Program-made: the position numbers and the translations under genes
Notes under the pieces: model-generated
Database searches by the model: none
Seen by the model: only the letters and a program-made list of their open reading frames with translations
What the model was told of the DNA's origin: nothing
Part shown: positions 1 through 8,685 of the stretch, piece after piece
Numbering within the stretch: position 1 is the stretch's first letter
Layout of the letters: each line of letters starts with the position of its first letter
Source of the DNA: Burkholderiales bacterium
Lineage (GTDB): Bacteria > Pseudomonadota > Gammaproteobacteria > Burkholderiales > Casimicrobiaceae
Assembly (NCBI GenBank): GCA_031270015.1
Contig: JAISYH010000043.1
Coordinates: forward strand, 1-54,460
Reading direction: 5' to 3'
Length of the DNA stretch: 54,460 bases

Positions 1-558
1 CCCGGCTTGACGCTCGACCCAAGTACCGGCGTAATCAGCGGCACGCCGACGACGGTGGGCAGCCACACGTTTACCGTGACCGTCACCGATAGTTCACAAC
101 CGACCGCGCAAACGGCGAGTGTAGAGTTCACCATCGTGATTGCGGCAGCGCCACCGCCGCCGCTCGAACTCGACGGCAATCCGCAAGACGGAAAAGTCGG
201 CGTTTTCTATACCGACAGCAGTATTGGCGCGAGCGGCGGCACGCCGCCGTACAGCTACGCGGTGACCGATGGCGCTCTGCCGCCCGGCTTGAACCTCAAC
301 TCAAATACCAGTGTAATTAGCGGCACGCCGACGACGGTGGGCAGCTACACGTTTACCGTGACCGTCACCGATAATTCACAACCGACCACGCAAACGGCGA
401 GTCAAGAATTCACCATCGTGATCGCTCTGGCGGTGATCGTTTACTCGAGTACAACCGCCATACCGGTGTTGCCCGCGCCGCTCGCGTTGCTGCTGGCGCT
501 GGGAGTGGCGGGAATCGGGTTGAGGAAACTGAAGCTTACCAAGACAAATCTTTTCTGA
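1..558 (+). CDS. C-terminal end of an Ig-like repeat surface protein with IPTL-CTERM-like tail (5' partial)
   Basis: The frame is open from base 1, so the gene starts upstream. What remains is one partial and one complete repeat of about 94 residues of the putative Ig (He_PIG) type, with the typical GTPPYSY, LPPGL and ISGTPTTVGSYTFTV elements, joined by a proline stretch. The last 30 or so residues are Ala-Ile-Pro-Val-Leu-Pro, then a hydrophobic segment (about residues 155-172), then a short basic end (RKLK). That is the architecture of an IPTL-CTERM tag, known in betaproteobacteria to go with exosortase XrtH. The protein is probably exported and processed at the cell surface; its ligand is unknown. 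A stem-loop follows at 638-687. Repeat family and tail type are recognised by pattern only; the tag is divergent (IPVLP rather than IPTLS). Confidence 0.75.
   Translation, partial: PGLTLDPSTGVISGTPTTVGSHTFTVTVTDSSQPTAQTASVEFTIVIAAAPPPPLELDGNPQDGKVGVFYTDSSIGASGGTPPYSYAVTDGALPPGLNLNSNTSVISGTPTTVGSYTFTVTVTDNSQPTTQTASQEFTIVIALAVIVYSSTTAIPVLPAPLALLLALGVAGIGLRKLKLTKTNLF
31..422 (+). repeat. Near-identical direct repeat in the surface-protein gene
   Basis: Bases 31-140 and 313-422 are two copies, 282 bases (94 codons) apart, differing at about 7 of 110 positions. They encode the C-terminal half of successive Ig-like domains. Similarity at the DNA level suggests recent duplication or gene conversion, so the repeat number may vary between strains. 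Confidence 0.8.
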
Positions 559-971
559 AAGTAATATCTTCTGGAGGGAACTCAACAGAAAAGCGGAATT
601 TCCGGGAGCGCGCCAGAGGTTAATTACGTTCAAAAGCATGCCGTCCGATGGGAAGAAGCCCCATTATCGCGGGCTTCTCGGCGGCATAGCTTGTTATCGC
701 TGAATGATTGCCTGTTCGCGCCCCAGCCGGCGATTCCCCGTTTGAGCCGTTCTTCTTTGCGTCGCTGCTTGCGGCAGTCATGGCTACTCCCGTTTGCTTG
801 AAGCTTGAGGGAGGTCAACCGGTAAAGAAAGAATTCAAGCGGCTTCCTTTCGAGCGCAACACCCCGGAAATAAAAAAAGTTTAACTTTTCACATTCATTC
901 GGGTAAAGTCTCGTCATCCGCAAATATTTAAGTTATCCGCGATAGGCGCGGTTCCTGCCTTATACTTTACG
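559..971. other. Non-coding gap of 413 bases
   Basis: I see no credible gene here. The short minus-strand open frames lack a Shine-Dalgarno sequence and any recognisable domain. The stretch contains the stem-loop at 638-687, which probably ends the upstream transcript, and then moderately AT-rich sequence before xthA. A TATACT at 961-966 is too close to the xthA start to be trusted as its -10 element. Confidence 0.5.
638..687. terminator. Nested stem-loop after the surface-protein gene
   Basis: The outer arms ATGCCG (638-643) and CGGCAT (682-687) enclose inner arms AGAAGCCC (654-661) and GGGCTTCT (671-678). No T-run follows on either strand, so this may be a terminator of low efficiency or an RNA-stabilising 3' hairpin. 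Confidence 0.4.
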
Positions 972-1751
972 ATGAAAATATCCTCCTGGAATGTTAATTC
1001 GCTGAATGTTCGCCTGCCACGTTTGTTGGCGTGGTTGAACAAGCGACAGCCGGACATCGTTTGTCTACAAGAAACCAAACTCGAAAACGCGCGATTTCCT
1101 GCCGAGATTTTGAAAAAGGCGGGCTATACGAGTTGTTGTTATGGGCAAAAAACGTACAACGGCGTGGCGATTTTGGCGCGTGATGAGTTGGCTGTCGAGA
1201 ACATATCGTGTGGCGTTCCCGACGATTGCGATTCGCAGGCGCGCGTGATTGCGGCAACAGTGAATGGTGTGCGTGTGGTGTGTTTTTATGTGCCGAACGG
1301 GCAGGCGCTCGATAGTGAAAAATTTGAATATAAAATGCATTGGTGCCGACGAGTAACCCGTTATTTGCAGGAAACATTGGCGGAAAATCCGAAATTGATC
1401 GTCGCTGGAGATTTTAATATTGCGCCAGACGATCGTGACGTTTACGATCCTGAAGCATGGCGCGGGCAGATTCTTTGTTCTGATGAAGAGCGCGCCGTTT
1501 TTCGTTCCTGGTTGGCGCTCGGATTGCAAGATAGCTTTCGTCTGTTCGAGCAACCAGCGGCGACTTTCAGTTGGTGGGATTATCGGCAATTGGGCTTCGT
1601 GAAAAATCACGGTCTGCGAATCGACCATATTTTATTGTCGGACGCGCTGGCGTCTTTTTGCGTGTCGAGCATAATAGATCGCGATGAGCGTAAGGGCGAA
1701 AAACCCTCCGATCACGCGCCCGCGATGATTACTTTACATGAGGGTTTTTAA
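972..1751 (+). CDS. xthA: Exodeoxyribonuclease III (AP endonuclease)
   Basis: The 259-residue product is the usual length for XthA/ExoA of the exonuclease-endonuclease-phosphatase superfamily. Expected motifs are all present: WNVNS at 6-10, QETK with the metal-binding glutamate at 33-36, the AGDFN motif at 145-149 with Asp147 and Asn149, and the terminal SDHAP with Asp247-His248. The enzyme incises DNA 5' of abasic sites and degrades the 3' end of one strand during base-excision repair in the cytoplasm. The next gene begins two bases after its stop with a GTG, so the two may be co-transcribed, although the neighbour is not a repair protein. Confidence 0.95.
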   Translation: MKISSWNVNSLNVRLPRLLAWLNKRQPDIVCLQETKLENARFPAEILKKAGYTSCCYGQKTYNGVAILARDELAVENISCGVPDDCDSQARVIAATVNGVRVVCFYVPNGQALDSEKFEYKMHWCRRVTRYLQETLAENPKLIVAGDFNIAPDDRDVYDPEAWRGQILCSDEERAVFRSWLALGLQDSFRLFEQPAATFSWWDYRQLGFVKNHGLRIDHILLSDALASFCVSSIIDRDERKGEKPSDHAPAMITLHEGF

Positions 1752-1753
1752 TC

Positions 1754-3022
1754 GTGTCTGCCCCGCTGCTCCCCGACGCCGACTTCGTTGCTGCCGAACA
1801 GCGCGAAATCCAACAAGAAAAAGCGGTAAACATCAAGCGAATCGATGTTTTTTGGATTGCACTCGGTTCGGCGCTGTCTTTTCTGTTGTTGCTGATATTG
1901 GTTTTTGTCGTATATTTCGAGCGAACGATTCCCGGCGCATGGTTCCCAAAAACACAGGCGCAAGTTTGGACTTCGCAAAATATTATTTTGGTACGCGGCA
2001 CATTGATCGCTGATCGCTCCGATACGCAACGACAAACATTTCAAACAGACGACAGCGGCGTAACCGTCATCGCGGTAAACACGCAATTTCCTGCCAGTCA
2101 ATATCCGGCGCTCGATTTCGATATTGATTTTCCCGCCGGGAGCGTGGTTCGCTTGATTTGGCGTAACGATTTACAACCTAACGAACGCCCATATCTGGAT
2201 TTACAAATAGATGATGATGGACGGTCACGAGCTACGATCATAACGGGACATAAGAACTGGTTCGGCAATATTTCCAGTTTGGCATTAGCGGTTCAGGCGC
2301 AACCAAAGCAAATATTTACCGTGCGCTCGGTCAGCGCGCATCCGATGGGGGTTGGCGAGGTGGCGAAGCGGCTCGTTTCTGGTTGGTTGCGGTTTTCGCC
2401 GTGGACGGGAACGTCTATTGCGCAGCTGGATGATGCCGCGCCTTCACTATCCTATTTTATCGCGTTGGCGTTAGCATTGCCGCTTTTCCCGGTGGGAGCG
2501 CTATTGCTTTGGAAGCGTTTGCGTCGTCGGCAGGTATTAACTTTATCGCCTGCGTGCTGGTATGCGGGAATCGCGTTTTTTCTCGCCGGCTGGCTGGCGC
2601 TGGATGCGCGGTGGACGGTACAACTTGCGCAGCAAGCCGCGCACACGCGACAAACTTTTGGCGGAAAAACGATTGCTGAAAAACACCTTGCCGCCGTCGA
2701 TGGCGCGTTGTACGCATTCACCGAAAAAGCGCGCGCCGCGTTACCGGCTGAACCGACGCGGATTTTCGCGCTGGCTCCTGATCCTTATTTGCGCAGCCGG
2801 ATCGCTTATCATCTTTATCCCCACAATGTGTATTTTGATTTTTATGGCGCGATGCCGCCGAACGCGCGGACGTTGCGTTCCGGTGATTATGTGTTGTTAT
2901 TTCAGCAAAGCGGCATTCGGTACGATATGGCGCGAAAAAAAATGCGCTGGTCGAACGGTTCCGAACTTGCCGCCGAAATCAAATTGTTTGAAGCGGGGTC
3001 GGCGTTGATCGAAGTGCGCTGA
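1754..3022 (+). CDS. Unrecognised membrane protein with a large extracytoplasmic domain
   Basis: I do not recognise a family for this 422-residue protein. It has a cytoplasmic N-terminus, a membrane segment at about 33-55, a soluble stretch of about 175 residues, two further membrane segments near 230-255 and 264-284, and a C-terminal soluble domain of about 135 residues. The start is GTG at 1754, two bases after xthA, with GAGGG about nine bases upstream. The next gene starts ten bases downstream behind GAGGAAATAAAT, so the two membrane proteins form an operon. The layout of few membrane spans plus a terminal soluble domain beside a many-span protein resembles accessory subunits of envelope glycan enzymes, but that is a guess from context. 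Confidence 0.75.
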   Translation: MSAPLLPDADFVAAEQREIQQEKAVNIKRIDVFWIALGSALSFLLLLILVFVVYFERTIPGAWFPKTQAQVWTSQNIILVRGTLIADRSDTQRQTFQTDDSGVTVIAVNTQFPASQYPALDFDIDFPAGSVVRLIWRNDLQPNERPYLDLQIDDDGRSRATIITGHKNWFGNISSLALAVQAQPKQIFTVRSVSAHPMGVGEVAKRLVSGWLRFSPWTGTSIAQLDDAAPSLSYFIALALALPLFPVGALLLWKRLRRRQVLTLSPACWYAGIAFFLAGWLALDARWTVQLAQQAAHTRQTFGGKTIAEKHLAAVDGALYAFTEKARAALPAEPTRIFALAPDPYLRSRIAYHLYPHNVYFDFYGAMPPNARTLRSGDYVLLFQQSGIRYDMARKKMRWSNGSELAAEIKLFEAGSALIEVR

Positions 3023-3032
3023 GGAAATAAAT

Positions 3033-4430
3033 ATGATTTTTGCGCTCATTGCCATTTTATTGCCTTGCTTTGCCGGGACCGCGCTGCTTTGGTATGCGTC
3101 CACTTTTTTCAAGCATACGCAAGGATTGATGTTTCGCTTGCTCGCTGCGGGTATTTTGGTCGGTTTTGTGTTGGTGACGCTGTTGATGCGCGTTTATTCA
3201 TTACTCGGTGTGTCGTTTTCTTTTTGGTCGCTCGCGTTGCCGATGATATTGATCACCGCTTGCGCCGGATCATTGGCTTTCCGGCGCGCGGTATTTGCTT
3301 GTCCGATAGACGCGCTTCGTTCGTCATCGTTGCCGACACGTCTCCTTTTCGGCGGTTTGCTGATATGGATCGTCATTCGTTTCATTTTATTGTGGATCGA
3401 GGTCGCCACACAGCCGCTTTTCCCTTGGGAAGCGATATTGCAAAGCGGCGCGCAAGCGCATGTTTTGTTTGGGCAAGGAAAGCTCGTTTCGTTCGTGGAC
3501 AGTAGCGCATGGTTGAATCAATCGGGCGGCGACCTTTATTTCAGCATGTCGCCATCGCTGCCACAAACTTTGCCGTTGTTGCAAACGTGGATGTGTCTGG
3601 CGGTTGGCGAATGGAACGACGCGCTGATGAATTTACCTTGGTGGATGATGTTGGCGGCGCTTGGTTTCGGCGCGTATGGATTCATTCGGCAAAACTCAGG
3701 CGTATTGATCAGTCTCGCTGCGGCGTGGTTCGTTACATCGTTACCTTTGTTAAACACACATGTGGCGCTTGCGGGATTACCTGATTTGCCATTCGCTGCC
3801 GCTTACACGCTTTCGGCGTTAGCGCTTGCCGTATATTCGCAAAGTAAAAATGGGTTCGATTTGGCGATTTTCGTAATATTGGCTTTTATCGCCGCTTCGT
3901 TTTGGCAAGTTTCTTATGTTTGGCTGGTAACGGTGCTGGTTGCGTTGCCGTTCGCTTTTTTGCCCGGTTGGGGTAGGCGCGGCGCAACCATCACGCTGAC
4001 GGTTGCTGTACTGGGTATTTTATTGTTGACACAAGCCGGCGGCGCGTTATCGCCACAACTTGCCGCATTGACTTTTGAGTTCGATACGACGCAATGGCAA
4101 ACGATGTTGATCGACGGAGAAAACTGGCATGTGTTGTGGTTCGCGGCGCTTGTCGTTTCATTATTCGGAGCGCGGCAAACGCTCAAGCCGCCTTGCGGCG
4201 TATTGACGATTATTTTGATTGGCGCGATCGCGGTATGTGTCGCGATGATTTGTATTCCGCGACTCGGCGCGTTGGTCATCGGCGCGGTACACGCGGGACG
4301 CATCGTATTGACCGTCATGCCGTTGCTTGCCGTGTGGTGTATCGCGGTATGGTCGGCAACCCTTATACAAGCCAATACGAAAATACCCGATAGGGAAACA
4401 GCCGATGCGAAAGCGGAGCATTTGCCGTAA
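3033..4430 (+). CDS. Polytopic membrane protein, possibly a GT-C-type glycosyltransferase
   Basis: This 465-residue protein is hydrophobic over nearly its whole length, with about eleven predicted membrane segments. One large extracytoplasmic loop after about residue 130 is rich in Trp, Ser and Gln. This topology is shared by GT-C membrane glycosyltransferases and O-antigen-type enzymes, but I cannot point to a diagnostic Asp-Asp or Asp-Glu motif in the first loop with confidence. It follows the 1754 gene by ten bases with a good ribosome-binding site (GAGGAA). A strong bidirectional terminator follows at 4441-4483. Function is unassigned; a role in envelope polysaccharide or lipid-linked sugar transfer is an inference. 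Confidence 0.75.
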   Translation: MIFALIAILLPCFAGTALLWYASTFFKHTQGLMFRLLAAGILVGFVLVTLLMRVYSLLGVSFSFWSLALPMILITACAGSLAFRRAVFACPIDALRSSSLPTRLLFGGLLIWIVIRFILLWIEVATQPLFPWEAILQSGAQAHVLFGQGKLVSFVDSSAWLNQSGGDLYFSMSPSLPQTLPLLQTWMCLAVGEWNDALMNLPWWMMLAALGFGAYGFIRQNSGVLISLAAAWFVTSLPLLNTHVALAGLPDLPFAAAYTLSALALAVYSQSKNGFDLAIFVILAFIAASFWQVSYVWLVTVLVALPFAFLPGWGRRGATITLTVAVLGILLLTQAGGALSPQLAALTFEFDTTQWQTMLIDGENWHVLWFAALVVSLFGARQTLKPPCGVLTIILIGAIAVCVAMICIPRLGALVIGAVHAGRIVLTVMPLLAVWCIAVWSATLIQANTKIPDRETADAKAEHLP

Positions 4431-4440
4431 TCGACGTAAA

Positions 4441-4483
4441 CGCGTAACAGAAAAGCCGGATGATTCGGCTTTTCTGTTACGCG
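4441..4483. terminator. Bidirectional terminator between convergent genes
   Basis: Perfect 18-base arms CGCGTAACAGAAAAGCCG (4441-4458) and their complement (4466-4483) enclose a 7-base loop. The arms contain A and T runs, so the hairpin can serve the plus-strand membrane operon and the minus-strand lyase gene that ends at 4490. Confidence 0.8.
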
Positions 4484-4489
4484 AAGAAG

Positions 4490-5947
4490 TTATAAGCTAT
4501 CGCCGAAATCCGCGCGGAAGGCTTTCACTAATTTTTCAGGCCAGTCGCTGGTGGCTTCAAGGCGTCCCATGAAGAAGCGCAATACGGACGGTTCTTCCAC
4601 GAAACGCAAGCCGCCGATCAAATTACGTTTGCTGTATAACCATTTCATGCGGTCTTCGACATATTTGGTTTGCGACAAAGTAAATACGCGGCGCGGGAAA
4701 GCCAGACGCAATAATTCGACATCAGACAACACATCGTTACCGTTTTCGTCGCGGACGCTGGACATGGTGCCGCGCTCCATACCGCGCGCGCCTGACGCCA
4801 GATAGAATGCCGCGGTCAGCGCGCCCGCCGGATATTCCTTTTGATGGACATGTGGCAAAAATTTCATTGCGTCGACGTGGCAGCCCAGCCCACCGGGGGG
4901 CATGACGACAGGGACACCGCCGACATCCAATTGTCTTGCCAGATAATCAATGAACGATGGGCTTTGTCCGATCACGCTTTCATCCAGCGTTTCGTACAAG
5001 CCGACCGCGATGGATTCGATTTCACGCACGGAAATACCGCCATAAGTCAAAAAGCCTTCATAAAGCGGAACCAATACTTTCAGATAATCAAAGATTGCTT
5101 TATTACTGGTGCAAATCGCGCCGCCACGCGACGAGCTGACTTTGCGCGCTGAAAAATAAACGATATCGGCTTGCGCGCACATTTCACGAAGAATGTCACC
5201 GATACTGGCATTTTGATATGCTTTTTCGCGCTGCTTGATGAAATAGGCATTTTCGCCGATCAAACTGGCGTCCAGCACGATAAAAATATTATGTTCGGAG
5301 GCAACTTTGCGCACTTCTTTCAGGTTTTCCAGAGAAAAGGGCTGTCCGCCAATCAAGTTGGTGGACGCCTCCATCCGGATGAACGGAATGTTTTTGGCGC
5401 CTTCGCGGGCAATGACAGCACGCAACTTGTCGATATTCATATTGCCTTTGAACGGATTGTCGCTGCGCAAAATCAACGCTTCATCGTATAAAAGCTCGGC
5501 AATTCGACCGCCGTTCAGATCAATATGCGCTTTCGTCGTGGTGAAGTGATAATTCATGGGGATTAAATTACCCGCCTTGATGTAACTGCGCGCGAGAATA
5601 TTTTCGGCGGCGCGTCCTTGATGCACGGGTAATACATATTCTTTGCCGAAAACTTCCCGAATCGCCGTTTGCATACGCTCGAAACTTTGTGAGCCGGCAT
5701 ACGCATCGTCCGCCTGCATCATCGCACCTTGTTGCGCGTCGCTCATCGCATTCGTTCCGCTGTCGGTAAGCATATCGAGATAAACATCGCGCGTTTTGAG
5801 CAAAAATGTGTTGTATCCTGCGTCTTGAATCGCCGTTAAACGATTTTCTATCGGCGGCAGCGACAATTTTTGAACGACGCGAACTTTATGCATTTCCAGC
5901 GGGATATTTTCTCCTCCAAAAAAACGCACGGTTTGATCTGGTTGCAT
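4490..5947 (-). CDS. Tryptophanase-like PLP-dependent beta-eliminating lyase
   Basis: The 485-residue product aligns by eye along its whole length with tryptophanase (TnaA) and tyrosine phenol-lyase. Shared elements include LTDSGTNAMS, an AY-GS motif with Tyr83, VHQGRAAEN, GGQPFSL, ENAYFIKQRE and the cofactor lysine in SARK (Lys269). Family enzymes cleave tryptophan or tyrosine to indole or phenol plus pyruvate and ammonia. In TnaA the segment is DSARF, where Asp223 and Arg226 contact the cofactor; here it is DASLI, so the Asp is kept (226) but the Arg is Leu (229). Substrate is therefore uncertain and I do not assign tnaA. The start at 5947 is chosen over 5986 because AAGAGGT lies six bases before it. 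No tnaC-like leader or permease is adjacent. Confidence 0.85.
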   Translation of the reverse strand: MQPDQTVRFFGGENIPLEMHKVRVVQKLSLPPIENRLTAIQDAGYNTFLLKTRDVYLDMLTDSGTNAMSDAQQGAMMQADDAYAGSQSFERMQTAIREVFGKEYVLPVHQGRAAENILARSYIKAGNLIPMNYHFTTTKAHIDLNGGRIAELLYDEALILRSDNPFKGNMNIDKLRAVIAREGAKNIPFIRMEASTNLIGGQPFSLENLKEVRKVASEHNIFIVLDASLIGENAYFIKQREKAYQNASIGDILREMCAQADIVYFSARKVSSSRGGAICTSNKAIFDYLKVLVPLYEGFLTYGGISVREIESIAVGLYETLDESVIGQSPSFIDYLARQLDVGGVPVVMPPGGLGCHVDAMKFLPHVHQKEYPAGALTAAFYLASGARGMERGTMSSVRDENGNDVLSDVELLRLAFPRRVFTLSQTKYVEDRMKWLYSKRNLIGGLRFVEEPSVLRFFMGRLEATSDWPEKLVKAFRADFGDSL

Positions 5948-6076
5948 AGTGACCTCTTTTAAGAAATTAATGAAAAACCATACCACCCGCGATGATACGC
6001 TGCGTCAATGGTTGCCGGATTAAACTTCGAAATGTACTTGTTTTTATCGGCGCGCTCAAGAATTTTGAGAGATAAT

Positions 6077-6469
6077 ATGCCGAACCCCGACTTTTTTGTC
6101 ATTTTCATGAAAAAAGCGCTAAAAACATATCTAGCATCTGTTGCTAGCGAGCTCGACGCGCTTAGAGCGCAACCGGACGCCAAACGGGCGCGCAGGTTGT
6201 TGGAACGCCATTTGGCGCAAGTCGGCGCGTTTCAGCATGAACGTCTGATTCATCTGATCGTAACATTGTTCTTCGCGCTATTATTGCTTGTGTCATTCGC
6301 CGGAACGCTGATATTTCCGGCATGGCAATTTTTCTTGATCGACGCGCTGGTATCGATCACTTTGCTGTTTTATATTAAGCATTATTTTTTTCTTGAGAAC
6401 CATGTTCAGAAGCTGTATCCGATTACCGATGAGCTTTATCGCTTTTTAGAGGCGGAGAACAATCAATAA
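6077..6469 (+). CDS. Small unrecognised membrane protein
   Basis: From the ATG at 6077, preceded by GAGAGA, this is a 130-residue protein. A charged, Arg- and Ala-rich amphipathic N-terminal half leads into two adjacent hydrophobic segments (about residues 63-83 and 87-107) and a short C-terminal tail. I recognise no family. The start at 6008 would add 23 residues without a better ribosome-binding site. The glycosyltransferase gene begins two bases after its stop, so the pair is co-transcribed and it may anchor or regulate that enzyme. Confidence 0.65.
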   Translation: MPNPDFFVIFMKKALKTYLASVASELDALRAQPDAKRARRLLERHLAQVGAFQHERLIHLIVTLFFALLLLVSFAGTLIFPAWQFFLIDALVSITLLFYIKHYFFLENHVQKLYPITDELYRFLEAENNQ

Positions 6470-6471
6470 TC

Positions 6472-7398
6472 ATGTCCGAACCTTCTGTGGCGATTTTGCT
6501 GTGTACCTATAATGGCGAAGCTTTTCTTCGTGAGCAATTGCGCTCTGTTAAGGAACAAACGTGGACGAACTGGCGGCTTTGGGTTTCCGACGACGGATCA
6601 CAAGACAATACGTTGCGGTTGCTGCAAGACGCCAAGCAAGAATGGAATGAACACGTCGAAATACTGTACGGACCAAAAAAAGGGTACGCCACCAATTTTT
6701 TGGCGTTGACGAATTACCACGAAATAGAAGCGGATTATTATGCTTTTTGCGACCAAGACGATATTTGGTTTGCCGACAAACTGGAAAACGCGCTGAAAGC
6801 ATTGGAAAACATGCCCGAAGAAACGCCCGCGTTGTATTGTTCGCGCACGGAGTTGATCAATGAGGACGGCGCGAAAATCGGTTTGTCTCCCAATTTCACC
6901 AAAAAACCTTCTTTTGCTAACGCGCTGGTGCAAAGCATCGGCGGCGGCAACACAATGGTGTTCAACGGCGCGACGCGGCGGCTGTTGCGTTACGCCGGCG
7001 CCGATATCGACGTGCCGTCGCACGATTGGTGGACTTATCTTTTGGTGAGCGGCTGCGATGGCGTGGTCGTTTTCGACACCAAACCATCGGTGCAATATCG
7101 ACAGCACCGCAACAACCAGATGGGCAGCAACAACAGTATCACCGCGCAACTAACGAGAATGAACCGATTGTTTTCCGGCGATTTCCGTGATTGGAACAAA
7201 CGCAATTTAAAAGCGTTAAACCAGGTGCACAATTTGCTGACCGCCGAAAATCAGCAAACGCTCAACGATTTCGCCAAAATCAGCGACGCGCCTTCCTTCT
7301 TTTTGCGCCTGATATGCTTTCTCCGCTCAGGCGTTTATCGGCAAACGTTACTCGGCAATTTGGGCATACTTGCGGCGGCGCTGAGCGGAAAACTTTAA
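6472..7398 (+). CDS. Glycosyltransferase family 2 (rhamnosyltransferase-like)
   Basis: The 308-residue protein has a GT-A fold N-terminus: the CTYNGE nucleotide-binding strand at 11-16, DDGS at 40-43, and DQDD at 94-97 as the metal-binding DxD-type motif. Overall it resembles enzymes annotated as rhamnosyltransferases of LPS or exopolysaccharide assembly, which move an activated sugar to a growing glycan on the cytoplasmic face of the membrane. The sugar cannot be read from sequence. It sits two bases after the small membrane protein gene. Its stop overlaps by four bases the stop of the convergent Fe-S protein gene. Confidence 0.85.
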   Translation: MSEPSVAILLCTYNGEAFLREQLRSVKEQTWTNWRLWVSDDGSQDNTLRLLQDAKQEWNEHVEILYGPKKGYATNFLALTNYHEIEADYYAFCDQDDIWFADKLENALKALENMPEETPALYCSRTELINEDGAKIGLSPNFTKKPSFANALVQSIGGGNTMVFNGATRRLLRYAGADIDVPSHDWWTYLLVSGCDGVVVFDTKPSVQYRQHRNNQMGSNNSITAQLTRMNRLFSGDFRDWNKRNLKALNQVHNLLTAENQQTLNDFAKISDAPSFFLRLICFLRSGVYRQTLLGNLGILAAALSGKL

Positions 7399-8537
7399 GG
7401 ATGCCCCAACATCTGCGCGCGAGGAATAAGCTCTTGATACACCCATTCAGGAACTTGCGAATGCCAATATCCGGTTAAACGCGCCGCGCCGATCGAGCAG
7501 CCAATAATCGACAGCAACGCTATCGTAATCGCTATTCCCGATAGCTTGCGTCGCCGCCATCGTCTGGCGATCTTGTCGCTGTCGCCATTGACCGCGACGA
7601 TACGTTTCGGCGGCAGTGAAAATTGCAGCGCATCCCGTGCCGGACAAGCCTCGACGCATGATAAACATGCCGTGCATTCTGCCGAACGAATACATGGTTT
7701 GCGATCCATCGGCAAACGCGCTGGACAAACTTTCGCGCACTTACCGCAGTCAATACAAGCGTCGGCGTCGCGCCGCACTTTGAACGGCGACAGCAACGAC
7801 AACCATCCCAACAACGCGCCGTAAGGACATAAATAACGGCACCAGAAATTAGGGATTACTACGCTCAATGTCATTAACACTATTATCGTAATCAATGCCG
7901 TCGCGCCGATGAAGCGAAAAAAGTTGAGCATCTTCACGTCGGCGATAGTTCCATAAGGCGTTATCATGAATGCCGCGATAGTTTCGGCGGGCATGGTGAT
8001 CACCAGATAAAGAAAAACCACCATCAACACATATTTCAAACTGCGTAACGGAATATCAAGCCAGCGCGGCGGATAAATATTTTGTTTGAATGCCCGTTTG
8101 CCCAACCGCCACAGCATTTCCGACAACGTGCCGACCGGACACAACCATGAACAAAACGATTTTTTGAGGAACAGCGCGATCAATAAAAATGTCACCAATA
8201 GAATCATCGCCGCCGTATGCGTCTGCGGTATTTCCCAAGTAACCAACGTATACTTGAGATTCATCAAACCGGCAATCGGCAACCAACCTTCAACGCCTTC
8301 CGGTCGCATGGGCGGCGCGCCGGTCGCGCCGGTTTCAAAGTGCCGTACCCAAAGATAGAAAGCGGCGCACAGATAAATATTGAGTAATACAAATACTATT
8401 TGCGCGCTGTGTCGCCAAGTCGTAGCGTTACGCCAATCGCGCCAAGACAAAATACCGTTCACCGTTCCGGCGCACCGAAACAACACCTTTTTGGAGCGCG
8501 TCCAAAACTTTGTTTTGTCGGTCGTTTTCTCTGCCAT
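7395..8537 (-). CDS. Polytopic 4Fe-4S membrane protein of the NapH/NosR/YccM type
   Basis: The 380-residue protein has about five or six membrane segments. Two intramembrane CxxxCP motifs (Cys129/Cys133 and Cys233/Cys237) are typical of this family. A bacterial-type ferredoxin domain follows, with clusters at Cys261-264-267-271 and Cys288-291-294-298. A further membrane segment lies near the C-terminus. Proteins of this group pass electrons between quinol and periplasmic or cytoplasmic partners; E. coli YccM is the closest in size. No napGABC or nos genes are nearby, so the partner is unknown. ETF-QO lies upstream on the same strand, but a terminator at 8624-8648 separates them. Confidence 0.85.
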   Translation of the reverse strand: MAEKTTDKTKFWTRSKKVLFRCAGTVNGILSWRDWRNATTWRHSAQIVFVLLNIYLCAAFYLWVRHFETGATGAPPMRPEGVEGWLPIAGLMNLKYTLVTWEIPQTHTAAMILLVTFLLIALFLKKSFCSWLCPVGTLSEMLWRLGKRAFKQNIYPPRWLDIPLRSLKYVLMVVFLYLVITMPAETIAAFMITPYGTIADVKMLNFFRFIGATALITIIVLMTLSVVIPNFWCRYLCPYGALLGWLSLLSPFKVRRDADACIDCGKCAKVCPARLPMDRKPCIRSAECTACLSCVEACPARDALQFSLPPKRIVAVNGDSDKIARRWRRRKLSGIAITIALLSIIGCSIGAARLTGYWHSQVPEWVYQELIPRAQMLGHP

Positions 8538-8623
8538 TTTCTATGGTCCACGGATGGGTTTTTAACTTGCTATTTTAATACATGTTTATGAGTTGGAATA
8601 ACGGTTCGAAAAAAGAAAACACG

Positions 8624-8648
8624 AAAAAGGCGGAAAAACTCCGCCTTT
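8624..8648 (-). terminator. Rho-independent terminator after ETF-QO
   Basis: On the minus strand, AAAGGCGG (8648-8641), a 7-base loop, then CCGCCTTT (8633-8626) continues into a T-run to 8624. It lies 38 bases past the ETF-QO stop and before the start of the Fe-S membrane protein gene. Confidence 0.8.
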
Positions 8649-8685
8649 CTGATTCTCCATCTTGGGTTATCTGTCTTTTTGGGCT

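Noticed and set aside
955-972. TATACT at 961-966 as xthA -10
   Set aside because: It would start transcription at or after the ATG and has no -35; a leaderless transcript is possible but unsupported.
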